Origin: SZUA-370 sp034003955
GTDB taxonomy: Bacteria; Spirochaetota; Spirochaetia; Treponematales; UBA12059
Length of the DNA: 64,000 nucleotides
Direction of reading: 5' to 3'
Assembly: GCA_034003955.1 (NCBI GenBank)
Contig: JAVEXO010000007.1
Span: 15,105 to 79,104, forward strand
In this document: positions 25,666 to 33,035 of the stretch, in pieces
Position numbering within the stretch: position 1 is the first letter of the stretch
Layout of the letters: each line of letters begins with the position of its first letter
Notes under the pieces: model-generated
The model's database searches: none
Seen by the model: only the letters and a program-made list of their open reading frames with translations
Told to the model about the DNA's origin: nothing
Translations under genes and position numbers: made by a program

Positions 25666-25971
25666 TTACACTATGATAACGCTGTTTTCGGCATCCCTGA
25701 ATGGGCTCTGAGCATATTTATCTGCATGCCAGTCATTGTCCCAGTGTTCATCGTCTATGAGGTAGCGAAAATGGAATTCTTTTCCTGCGGCCAGCTTTAC
25801 CTTGGCCTCAAAGGTTCCTTCAGGTGTTTTCTTCATAGGAGTAGCTGTTCTGCTCCAGTTGTTAAAATCACCCGATACAAAAGCCGTATGAACACCCCTT
25901 GCCTGGTCAGCCTGCATTATAAAGGTCACGGTGCAGGAGGAATTATCACGGGAATAGCTTTTCTTTAACAT
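25666..25971 (-). CDS. free-standing CBM48 / isoamylase-N glycogen-binding domain protein
   Basis: The 101-residue protein is a single carbohydrate-binding module 48: VHTAFVSGDFNNWS, then PMKKTPEGTFEAKVKL, FHFRYLIDDEHWDND and a final strand. These modules bind alpha-glucans and are usually the N-terminal part of branching or debranching enzymes or of AMPK beta subunits. Here there is no enzyme attached or next door. I chose ATG 25971, 10 bases after GGAGG; the frame also has a TTG at 25980 that is too near the ribosome site. Its promoter holds a pentanucleotide repeat (see findings). Confidence 0.85.
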   Translation of the reverse strand: MLKKSYSRDNSSCTVTFIMQADQARGVHTAFVSGDFNNWSRTATPMKKTPEGTFEAKVKLAAGKEFHFRYLIDDEHWDNDWHADKYAQSPFRDAENSVIIV

Positions 25972-26004
25972 GATTATCAAACCTCCTTAATATGGCCCTC
26001 GAAC

Positions 26005-26044
26005 AGTATAAGTATAGGTTTGATCTCCATGCAATGCAATGCAA
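26005..26044 (-). promoter_or_regulatory. tandem promoter of the CBM48 gene with repeat-borne -35 elements
   Basis: On the minus strand there are two abutting TATACT hexamers (26016-26011 and 26010-26005). Upstream, the repeat creates three overlapping TTGCAT hexamers (26044-26039, 26039-26034, 26034-26029). The middle one is 17 bases from the first TATACT and the last one 18 bases from the second. Confidence 0.6.
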
Positions 26045-26048
26045 TGCG
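26029..26048. repeat. pentanucleotide tandem repeat ATGCA x4
   Basis: ATGCA at 26029, 26034 and 26039, then ATGCG at 26044. Three perfect units and one variant, within the CBM48 promoter. Confidence 0.85.
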
Positions 26049-26067
26049 ATGACAAAACGATAACGGC

Positions 26068-26097
26068 TTGACAAGTCTCGCTTTGGACGCCTATACC
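26068..26097 (+). promoter_or_regulatory. promoter of the aminotransferase-rlpA operon
   Basis: TTGACA (26068-26073, consensus) and TATACC (26092-26097) with an 18-base spacer, about 55 bases before the ATG at 26153. Confidence 0.6.
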
Positions 26098-26152
26098 GGG
26101 TAAGAAGCACCGTCATGTCTAGACGGTATCGATTATTTCATTGGGGGATTAC

Positions 26153-27454
26153 ATGAATGCCTTAGCCGAAGAACTGAATCGTTCGCTTGATTCACTGTGT
26201 GCCGGTCGATTGTTATCAAAAATAGGGAAACGTATGTACTTTCCCAAGGGGATTTTGTCTCAGAGTGCTGAAGCTGGTGAACGCGCAAAACGATACAATG
26301 CTACCATTGGCATGGCCTTTACCAACAAGGAGCCTATGGCTCTCGATGCCGTGCTCTGTCAGTTGCCGGGGCTGTCGCGACGAGAAGCCGTGGCGTATGC
26401 CTCTACCGCCGGGGTTCCAGCCACGAGAGAGGCCTGGCGCAAGGAGATGCTCAAGAAGAATCCTTCGTTGGCCGGGGCCAAATTCTCCCTGCCTGTCGTC
26501 GTACCGGGCTTGACTGCCGGCATTTCCTACCTGGCGGACATGTTTGTTGATGAGGGCGATTCTGTCATCGTTTCTGATATGTTCTGGCCCAATTATCGCC
26601 TGATAATGGAAGAAAGAAAGGCCGCACACCTAGCCTCATATCATTTCTTCAATGCCAACGGCGGCTTCGATGTGGCTGGCCTCGAGAAGGCTACGATGGA
26701 GGCTTCTGCTACCAGCCGCAAGGCTGTCGTCATTCTCAATTATCCCAATAACCCAACGGGTTATACGCCCTCGATAGCGGAGGCTGATGCCATACAGGCT
26801 GCCCTCGTCAGGGTAGCCGAAACGGGTGTAGACATACTGGTCATATCAGACGATGCGTATTTTGGCCTCCAGTACGAGCCTCAGAATCTAAGAGAGTCAA
26901 TCTTTGTCAGGTTTGCCACGGCTCATCCCCGTATCCTGGCCGCCAAGGTGGACGGGCAGACAAAGGAAGACTATGTCTGGGGTTTCCGTGGTGGGTTCGT
27001 GACCTTTGCAAACCCAAGCCTCGATGACAAGGCCTATGATGCCCTCGTCAAGAAGCTGATGGGAGTCGTCCGTTCCAGCGTTTCCAACTCCACGGCTCCG
27101 ACTCAGCACATACTAGCCAAGGCCATGGGCGATCCCCGTTATGACAGGCAGAAGAAGGAATTCAGCGCCATACTCGAGAGCCGCTATCACAAGGTCAAGG
27201 CCTTCCTTGCCGCTCACCCGGCTCCCAAGGGCTTCAAGGCCTTGTCCTTTAATTCCGGGTATTTCATGTGCTTCGAGTGTGAAGGCTTTTCTGCCGAGGC
27301 GCTCAGGCTTAGCCTGCTAAACGATAAGGGCATAGGAGTCATTTCAATACAGGACAAATGGCTGCGTGTCGCCTTCTCCAGCGTCGACGAGGCCGATCTG
27401 GACGACCTGTACTCGGAGATATTTGCCTCTGCCGAGGCTATGAGCCGAGCTTGA
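26153..27454 (+). CDS. class I/II PLP-dependent aminotransferase
   Basis: A fold type I aminotransferase of 433 aa. Motifs include VVVPGLTAGISYLAD, the cofactor-binding NYPNNPTGY and ISDDAYFGLQYE, and the segment KVDGQTKEDYVWGFRGGF, which should contain the Schiff-base lysine and the phosphate-binding Arg. It resembles a small group of aspartate/aromatic-type enzymes with long N-termini; the substrate cannot be read from the sequence. ATG 26153 is chosen over an in-frame TTG at 26141 because GGGGGAT precedes it. Its end overlaps rlpA. Confidence 0.85.
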   Translation: MNALAEELNRSLDSLCAGRLLSKIGKRMYFPKGILSQSAEAGERAKRYNATIGMAFTNKEPMALDAVLCQLPGLSRREAVAYASTAGVPATREAWRKEMLKKNPSLAGAKFSLPVVVPGLTAGISYLADMFVDEGDSVIVSDMFWPNYRLIMEERKAAHLASYHFFNANGGFDVAGLEKATMEASATSRKAVVILNYPNNPTGYTPSIAEADAIQAALVRVAETGVDILVISDDAYFGLQYEPQNLRESIFVRFATAHPRILAAKVDGQTKEDYVWGFRGGFVTFANPSLDDKAYDALVKKLMGVVRSSVSNSTAPTQHILAKAMGDPRYDRQKKEFSAILESRYHKVKAFLAAHPAPKGFKALSFNSGYFMCFECEGFSAEALRLSLLNDKGIGVISIQDKWLRVAFSSVDEADLDDLYSEIFASAEAMSRA

Positions 27455-27459
27455 GCATC

Positions 27460-28155
27460 GTGACCACCGCCCTGTGGCGCTTGCTGGCCGTGGCCTTTCT
27501 GGTCACGGCCGCAGGCATGCCTTTGCCTGCGCAAGCCGCCCCGGCTGCAGGCGCCAGGGCGTTTGCGTCTGAGACCGGCGTGGCGAGCTGGTATGGGGAG
27601 CCATTCCATGGTCGAAAAACGGCCAATGGAGAGACCTATGACATGCTTGCCATGACGGCAGCCCACAAGACCCTCCCCTTCGGAACACTCGTTCTAGTGA
27701 CTAATCTGTCCAATGGTAGCCAAGTGGTGGTTCGAATAAACGACAGAGGACCCTTCATAGCAGGCAGAATAATAGATGTTTCCAAGGCTGCGGCCGTGAT
27801 GCTAGGGCTCGATAGAAGCGGCACCGCAAGGGTGGAAATCCGCCCGGCGCCTGGTGGAGCCGAGGCTTCTGCGGGGGCAGAGGCTTCTAAGGGAGCCAAA
27901 CCCGGTCTTAAGCCGGTATTTCCCGACTCTCCTACGACCCGCGCCGCCTTCAGTCTGCAGCTGGGTTCGTATAGGGATGCCTCCAATGCCAAGGCTCAGC
28001 TAGAGCGCCTCTCGGCGATGGGCCTCAAGGCCGTCATAGAGCGCTCAGGCTCGTACCATCGTGTCATTCTCTATGTGGCAGCCGATGAGAAGGCTAGGGT
28101 AGAGGCTAGCCTAAGGGCGGCGGGATACAAGGACTGGCTCGTAAGGGTGCTCTAG
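27460..28155 (+). CDS. rlpA: RlpA-like septal ring lytic transglycosylase with SPOR domain
   Basis: After a signal peptide (LLAVAFLVTAAGMPLPAQA) comes a double-psi beta-barrel: GVASWYGEPFHGRKTANGE, then LPFGTLVLVTNL and RINDRGPF, with the catalytic Asp of the RlpA family in the last motif. A linker leads to a C-terminal SPOR domain (FSLQLGSYRDASNAKAQLE to the end), which binds denuded septal glycan. RlpA cuts glycan strands without stem peptides and helps separate daughter cells. The start is uncertain: TTG 27451 overlaps the previous stop as TTGA, and GTG 27460 is 9 bases later. Confidence 0.87.
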   Translation: MTTALWRLLAVAFLVTAAGMPLPAQAAPAAGARAFASETGVASWYGEPFHGRKTANGETYDMLAMTAAHKTLPFGTLVLVTNLSNGSQVVVRINDRGPFIAGRIIDVSKAAAVMLGLDRSGTARVEIRPAPGGAEASAGAEASKGAKPGLKPVFPDSPTTRAAFSLQLGSYRDASNAKAQLERLSAMGLKAVIERSGSYHRVILYVAADEKARVEASLRAAGYKDWLVRVL

Positions 28156-28164
28156 TCAAGGGTT

Positions 28165-28194
28165 AAAAAAACGGAGACGCTGGAAGCGTCTCCG
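28165..28194 (-). terminator. intrinsic terminator of the decarboxylase gene
   Basis: CGGAGACGCT (28172-28181) pairs with AGCGTCTCCG (28185-28194) over a 3-base loop. On the minus strand it is followed by GTTTTTTTAA, giving a classic terminator for the gene ending at 28217. rlpA ends 16 bases before on the other strand and has no T tract of its own. Confidence 0.88.
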
Positions 28195-28216
28195 TATGGA
28201 ATCTAAAGCGACTAAA

Positions 28217-29389
28217 TCACTCGAGTACGTAGCAGGACAGCGGTGGAAAACCGTTAAAATAAATTGAGCTGTAGCTCTGGGTATACGCGCCAGTGGTTAG
28301 AATATAGGCTCGCTCGCCAATTTTAGTACCGGCTGGCATCTCGTAGGGCGTCTTCTCATAGAGTATATCCATGCTGTCACAGGTAGGACCTGCCAGGATG
28401 ATATCAAGGGAGGGGCCTTCTTTCTCGAAGTAGATGGGATACTTTATGGCCTCATCAAGCGTCTCTATCAGCCCTCCAAATTTACCAATATCGAGGAACA
28501 CCCAATGGTACAGGTCATGGGTACTCTTCTTGGCAATATTGACAACTTCAGTCACTATAACGCCGCAGTCGCCGGTCATAGAACGGCCTGGTTCTATTAT
28601 TATCTCAGGCAGATCTTCACCAAAGTTGTTTACAAGGTATGACTTTATGTCGCCAGCATAGTGCTCTATAGGGTTGGTGGGATCGGTATACATGGCCGGG
28701 AATCCACCGCCCATGTTTATCATCGATAGCTTTATACCCTGATCCTCTGCCCAGGCATAGATGTTGGCCACGTTGCCGAGCACTGTTGACCACTGGCCTA
28801 TATCACGCTGCTGACTGCCAACATGGAAAGAAATACCGTATGGTTCGAGGCCCAGGTCACGGGCGTGTAGCATCAGGTTTCTGGTCATCTCCGGATGGGA
28901 ACCGAACTTCCTGGAAAGCGGCCAGTCTGCACCAAGACCCTCGGTCAGTATTCTAAAGAATACCTTTGACTTGGGGGCTGCTCTTGCTAACTTGTCAACG
29001 TCCTCGAAGCTGTCGGTTGCGAACAGGCGGATGCCGTGATCATAGAAATAGGCTATGTCTTTTTCTTTTTTTATGGTATTGCCAAAGCTCATCCTGTCTG
29101 GAGAAATACCCAGCCTGAGGAGTTGATCCAGTTCATACCGTGTAGCCACATCGAAGCAGGAACCCATGTCACGGAGGAGGGATAGGACCTCGTCGGCTGG
29201 ATTTGCCTTGACGGCATAATAGACCTTGGCAAACGGCATGTTCTTGCGAAGTTCCTCGTACTTATCTCTGACCACATCGAGGTCGAGGATGAGGCATGGC
29301 GTCTCCTTGTCCTGAGCGAATTTCTTTATACGCTCAAAGCGATCCCGGCTCATGTAATCCTCGAGCGGGAACTCGTACTCTTCTTTCAT
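28217..29389 (-). CDS. ornithine/lysine/arginine-type PLP decarboxylase (fold type III)
   Basis: A 390-aa alanine-racemase-fold decarboxylase. The PLP lysine is in YYAVKANP, followed by GSCFDVATRYELDQLL, ISFHVGSQ, NMGGGFP, EPGRSMTGD and the catalytic Cys-Asp in GPTCDSMD. This pattern is that of ornithine decarboxylase (putrescine synthesis), with lysine/ornithine dual enzymes also possible. Diaminopimelate decarboxylase is less likely. I start at ATG 29389 (MKEEYEFPLE), where AAAGGTAGAAGCG precedes; the frame extends 36 codons further with no family match. It is a single gene with its own terminator. Confidence 0.88.
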   Translation of the reverse strand: MKEEYEFPLEDYMSRDRFERIKKFAQDKETPCLILDLDVVRDKYEELRKNMPFAKVYYAVKANPADEVLSLLRDMGSCFDVATRYELDQLLRLGISPDRMSFGNTIKKEKDIAYFYDHGIRLFATDSFEDVDKLARAAPKSKVFFRILTEGLGADWPLSRKFGSHPEMTRNLMLHARDLGLEPYGISFHVGSQQRDIGQWSTVLGNVANIYAWAEDQGIKLSMINMGGGFPAMYTDPTNPIEHYAGDIKSYLVNNFGEDLPEIIIEPGRSMTGDCGVIVTEVVNIAKKSTHDLYHWVFLDIGKFGGLIETLDEAIKYPIYFEKEGPSLDIILAGPTCDSMDILYEKTPYEMPAGTKIGERAYILTTGAYTQSYSSIYFNGFPPLSCYVLE

Positions 29390-29506
29390 CGCTTCTACCT
29401 TTACTGACAGTGCTTGACGGCCACGCATGGTGTCGGGGCTCGTGAAAAAGATAGGTTTACTGCACCTCTTTGTCAATGATGCACTGGGTTCATTCATGTG
29501 CTTTCA

Positions 29507-29535
29507 TTGACCAAAGCCATACCTTGCCGTATTAT
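29507..29535 (+). promoter_or_regulatory. promoter giving a leaderless or nearly leaderless pilZ-domain transcript
   Basis: TTGACC (29507-29512), a 17-base spacer, TATTAT (29530-29535). The predicted start point, about 7 bases later, is only 2-5 bases before the ATG at 29546, and there is no ribosome site. Confidence 0.55.
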
Positions 29536-29545
29536 AGGCCACACC

Positions 29546-30436
29546 ATGTCCATCGCCACAAGCCAGCAGTTAACCAGATACTACGACACATTCAGGGCGA
29601 TAGCCGTGACATATACAAAGGAGATTGTCAAATCGACCGGGCTACAGCCCCAGAATGTCTTCCTAAAGTGCCTGGGCGAACAGTGGCCATGCGTCATATA
29701 CTCGAGTTCCTTCAACGAGGCTAAGATACTGGCACCTAACAGGCCTGCACTCATGGAGAGGATAAGCAAGGCTAACAACCTTGTCAGCGTTAGACTTTCC
29801 TTTAAAATTTCAGATAACGGCGATCCTGTTATGTTCTTCATCTCTGGTAAGGTCAGCGGTTTCTCGCCATACCCCCAGTCCAATGGAACCCTCCAATTCA
29901 TAAACATACAATTTACCCAGAGACCTCCCGACGATTTTGTAGAGATTCTGGGTCGCATGCTTGAAGCCAATGTCAATTCCGCGCGGCGGAGGGATGACCG
30001 CATCCTTTTGACGCCTGAAGCCGTTCGCAAGATAGGTCTGGCTCGCAAGGAATCTACTATCCTCATCGATGGAGTGCCCCGTAGATGCATACTGCGCGAT
30101 CTTTCTTTTGCCGGCTCCAAGGTGATAATAGTGGGCCTGGCCAAATTTCTTGTTGGTAAGCCATGCAAGCTACGCCTCGATCTGGAGGATCCCAGGGAAA
30201 CCATAGCCATAGCAGGAACAGTCGTTCGATACGAGGATGTAGAAGGGCGCAAGGATCTTACGGCCATAGCGATACGCTTTGACGATGAAACCATTCCTAT
30301 GACATACAAGATGCATCTCAATGACTATGTAGGCCAGAAGAAGAACCAGACAGATGATGAGCCTGAGGACAGCGCACCAGCGGCAAAGACCGCGCCAAAG
30401 GCGACTGGCGCGACCACGACGAGCACGGAGAAATAA
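29546..30436 (+). CDS. PilZ-domain protein (probable c-di-GMP receptor)
   Basis: The 296-aa protein has an N-terminal domain (about 1-140, like the PilZN-type domain of spirochaete PilZ proteins) and a PilZ beta barrel. The c-di-GMP signature is weak: a basic run (SARRRDDRILL) and LRDLSFAGSKVIIVG, which takes the place of D/NxSxxG. The C-terminal 25 residues are a low-complexity Ala/Thr tail. It probably binds c-di-GMP and acts in motility or surface control. Start ATG 29546 is preferred; a GTG at 29498 lies upstream of the promoter candidate. Its stop overlaps the TPR gene (TAATG). Confidence 0.75.
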   Translation: MSIATSQQLTRYYDTFRAIAVTYTKEIVKSTGLQPQNVFLKCLGEQWPCVIYSSSFNEAKILAPNRPALMERISKANNLVSVRLSFKISDNGDPVMFFISGKVSGFSPYPQSNGTLQFINIQFTQRPPDDFVEILGRMLEANVNSARRRDDRILLTPEAVRKIGLARKESTILIDGVPRRCILRDLSFAGSKVIIVGLAKFLVGKPCKLRLDLEDPRETIAIAGTVVRYEDVEGRKDLTAIAIRFDDETIPMTYKMHLNDYVGQKKNQTDDEPEDSAPAAKTAPKATGATTTSTEK

Positions 30437-31578
30437 TGACAGATGATAATGCGCCTCGAATACCTGGAAACATAGTATTCATAGAGATACCGGTTGCCAT
30501 GGCCAGGACCATAGGATCCTTTACCGTGGATCCAGCGATTCTCGTGCCCGTAGAACTCGGAGCCGATCCCCATGACCTGTCACAACTATCCTGGGAGATG
30601 ATTCTGGCAGGGATGCTCAGGCTCCTGGCCTATGATCCAGACAACACCCATGCCCCCTATTACAGGAATTTTGTGCAGGCGGTAAAGCCCGAGGTGTTCA
30701 CAGAACTATCGGAGACTGGCATCATCAAGGCACGAAATGGAGACCTCGATGTGGCCGAGGAGATATTCAAGGCTTTGGCGGGGCTTGCACCCTCGTCACC
30801 TGAACCTGTCCTCAATCTGGCCATCCTCTATGAGGACAAGGCCGACTCTCTCGATCGCTCAGACAAGGAAGAGCTGGCCGATGCCATGAGAGCCAAGGCC
30901 TTCGAGACGTACAAGATACTCCTGGGCATGGAGCCGGCCTATCCTGACGGATTCTTCAATGCCGGTTTCTTTTACCTCAAGAACAGATCCTATGCACAGG
31001 CTCTGCGGCTTTTCGAGTCATACATAGATCTTGGCAGCGATGATGACAAGCTGGAAGAGGCTAAGGTAGAGAAGGCTAAGGAAATCATCAATAAACTGAG
31101 GATGCGTGGTGATGCCGATGCTACTTTCAAGGAGGCCTATGATTTCATAAAGATGGGTAAAGAAGAGGAAGGTTTAGAGAAGGCTACAGCCTTCATACAG
31201 AGCAACCCTGATGTATGGAATGGCTGGTTCCTCGTAGGCTGGAGCAATAGACGTCTGCAGCGCTGGGCAGACGGGCGTGAGGCCTTCCTCAAGGCTCTTG
31301 CTCTTGGTGGAGATGAGGTAGACGTCCTCAATGAATTGGCAATATGCGAGATGGAACTGGGCCTTCTGAGTGAAAGCAGGGCAAGGCTCGAGAGAGCCCT
31401 GCACAAGGAGCCTGAAAACGTGAAGATAATATCCAACCTCGGTGTTCTTGCCAGACGGCAGGGCCGTGAAGACGAGGCGCTTGGATTCTTCAGGACAGTG
31501 CTTGAATTCGAGCCAGAAGACGTCTTGGCCAAGGCTCAGCTCGACGACATGGCCGGCGGCTCAGGTCCTGACGCTTGA
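30436..31578 (+). CDS. tetratricopeptide-repeat protein (380 aa)
   Basis: No signal peptide or membrane segment. From about residue 95 to the end it is a string of TPR-type helical hairpins (SETGIIKARNGDLDVAEEIFKALAGL, broken by a longer spacer; later NGWFLVGWSNRRLQRWADGR; LNELAICEMELGLLSESRA; ISNLGVLARRQGREDEALGF). TPR proteins are binding scaffolds. The first 90 residues match nothing I know. It is translationally coupled to the PilZ gene, so the two probably act together. The partner is unknown. Confidence 0.8.
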   Translation: MTDDNAPRIPGNIVFIEIPVAMARTIGSFTVDPAILVPVELGADPHDLSQLSWEMILAGMLRLLAYDPDNTHAPYYRNFVQAVKPEVFTELSETGIIKARNGDLDVAEEIFKALAGLAPSSPEPVLNLAILYEDKADSLDRSDKEELADAMRAKAFETYKILLGMEPAYPDGFFNAGFFYLKNRSYAQALRLFESYIDLGSDDDKLEEAKVEKAKEIINKLRMRGDADATFKEAYDFIKMGKEEEGLEKATAFIQSNPDVWNGWFLVGWSNRRLQRWADGREAFLKALALGGDEVDVLNELAICEMELGLLSESRARLERALHKEPENVKIISNLGVLARRQGREDEALGFFRTVLEFEPEDVLAKAQLDDMAGGSGPDA

Positions 31579-31612
31579 CCCCAGAGCAGGCCAAGGCTAG
31601 TATCGGAACATA

Positions 31613-32452
31613 ATGGCGCAGCGAAAGACGAGGACACGAGGCAGAACAGATACAAAGCGGGGAGTCGGCTGTCTCATATGGCTCATGATGCTCCTGCTTA
31701 CTCTGTTGTTATTCGTATTCAACTGGGACAGGATAAAGACTACTCTTGAGACGACCGGGTTCTTCGATGTCGTCGGCACGGTGAATACCAGCCCCGGAGT
31801 CAACGATAGGCCTTCGGCCCCTGTCTCGGGCGATGGAAGTCTGGCTCCAGGTGAATCGAAGCCTGGCATGGAGCCGCTTGATAAGCCTCAGATTGTCACT
31901 CCTAAGCCTATACCGGAGACTCCCAAGACCACCACTCCTCCCAAGGAGAGTCAGAAGCCTGTTGAGCCTGGCACGACGGTCCCCAAGGTCGTCACGCCGC
32001 CGGCCAAGAGTCCCATGGAGCAGGTCAAGTCGACCAGGGTTGTCGTGCTTTTCCTTGTTCGCGTAGACGACGATGGCATCATAAGTCGTCATGAAGTCAA
32101 GCGTACCGTCGGGGTCTCTGACTCTCCCTTGACCGATGCCCTTAACGCCTTGATGTCCGGCCCCAATACCGATGAGCTCAACCGTGGTTACATAAGCCTG
32201 ATCCCGTCTGAGGCACGGCTCCTGTCGGCGCAGGTCATGGGCTCTACCGCCTACCTCAATTTTAATGAAGCCTTCATGTATAACAGGTATGGCATTGAGG
32301 GCTATGCAGGACAGCTCAAGCAGATTGTCTATAGTGCCACCGACTTTTCTACTGTCAAGGATGTGCAAATCCTTATAGAAGGCCAGAAGCGAGACTATCT
32401 CGGCGGAGACGGCGTTTACATAGGAAAGCCTTTATCCCGGGCCTCATTTTAG
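31613..32452 (+). CDS. membrane-anchored GerMN-domain protein
   Basis: A basic N-terminus and one membrane helix (about 19-38, CLIWLMMLLLTLLLFVF), a Pro/Thr/Lys-rich linker (about 60-135), then a GerMN domain (about 142-279: TRVVVLFLVRVD, LTDALNALMSGP, AYLNFNEAFM, LKQIVYSATDF). GerMN was named from a Bacillus spore germination protein but is common in non-sporing bacteria, where it is thought to act at the cell wall. No sporulation genes are in the window. It sits 34 bases after the TPR gene in the same run. Confidence 0.8.
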   Translation: MAQRKTRTRGRTDTKRGVGCLIWLMMLLLTLLLFVFNWDRIKTTLETTGFFDVVGTVNTSPGVNDRPSAPVSGDGSLAPGESKPGMEPLDKPQIVTPKPIPETPKTTTPPKESQKPVEPGTTVPKVVTPPAKSPMEQVKSTRVVVLFLVRVDDDGIISRHEVKRTVGVSDSPLTDALNALMSGPNTDELNRGYISLIPSEARLLSAQVMGSTAYLNFNEAFMYNRYGIEGYAGQLKQIVYSATDFSTVKDVQILIEGQKRDYLGGDGVYIGKPLSRASF

Positions 32453-32464
32453 GAAGCCGCTGCC

Positions 32465-32884
32465 ATGCGTGTAGATGGGATTGAGCGATCGATACCGGCA
32501 ATAGCCGAATTTGAGTATGCACGGTCCTCTGGGCCGGGTGGGCAGAATGTCAACAAGGTAGAGACAAAGGTGAGGGCTAGGGTAGATCTGGACAGGGTCG
32601 AGGGGCTATCGGATGCAGAGCGTGCCAGGGCCAAGACAATGCTGGCCACAAGGCTCGATTCTTCTGGCTTCCTCTATGTTGCAGTCGATATGGAGAGAAG
32701 CCGCAATGCCAACCAAAGCATAGCCGTCTCAAGGCTTATAGAGCTTGTCATCAAGGCCGCGAGAGTCCCCAAACACCGCATACCTACAAAGCCTGGCCGG
32801 GCAGCCAAGGAACGTAGACTCGCGTCAAAGCGATCTAGGTCTATTACCAAGGGGGGGCGGTCCTCTCCTTCCTCTGATGATTGA
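32465..32884 (+). CDS. arfB: ArfB-type peptidyl-tRNA hydrolase (ribosome rescue)
   Basis: The 139-aa protein has the class I release factor GGQ motif in RSSGPGGQNVNKVETK (Gln positioned for peptidyl-tRNA hydrolysis) and no codon-recognition domain. It ends in a basic tail (KERRLASKRSRSITKGGR) of the kind that ArfB/YaeJ inserts into the empty mRNA channel of stalled ribosomes. It starts 12 bases after the GerMN gene. It offers an alternative to tmRNA for stalled ribosomes. Confidence 0.9.
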   Translation: MRVDGIERSIPAIAEFEYARSSGPGGQNVNKVETKVRARVDLDRVEGLSDAERARAKTMLATRLDSSGFLYVAVDMERSRNANQSIAVSRLIELVIKAARVPKHRIPTKPGRAAKERRLASKRSRSITKGGRSSPSSDD

Positions 32885-32939
32885 TAGAGCCTCGGGAATG
32901 GTGTTTTGATTATCAAACTATCGTTTCATTGAACTGAGC

Positions 32940-32968
32940 TTGTCGCCTTTTCCGTTTCAAGGTACAAT
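32940..32968 (+). promoter_or_regulatory. promoter of the gcv operon
   Basis: TTGTCG (32940-32945), a 17-base spacer, TACAAT (32963-32968). The leader to gcvT is about 60 bases. Confidence 0.6.
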
Positions 32969-32975
32969 GTTTTAG

Positions 32976-33019
32976 ACGGGTCTGGAGTATCTTTTTTACT
33001 CCCTGACCGTTCTCTTTTT
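32976..33019 (+). promoter_or_regulatory. leader hairpin with T tract ahead of gcvT
   Basis: An imperfect stem, ACGGGTCTGGAGTA (32976-32989) with TACTCCCTGACCGT (32997-33010), is followed by TCTCTTTTT and then AAAGGAGG. It is placed like an attenuator or a 5' stabilising hairpin. I do not see the conserved cores of a glycine riboswitch. Confidence 0.45.
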
Positions 33020-33035
33020 AAAGGAGGATCATACC

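Noticed and set aside
31613..32452. Evidence for sporulation from the GerMN gene
   Set aside because: GerMN domains occur widely in non-sporing bacteria and no other spore gene is present.
32885..33035. Glycine riboswitch upstream of gcvT
   Set aside because: The leader is too short and lacks the conserved paired cores; only one hairpin is seen.
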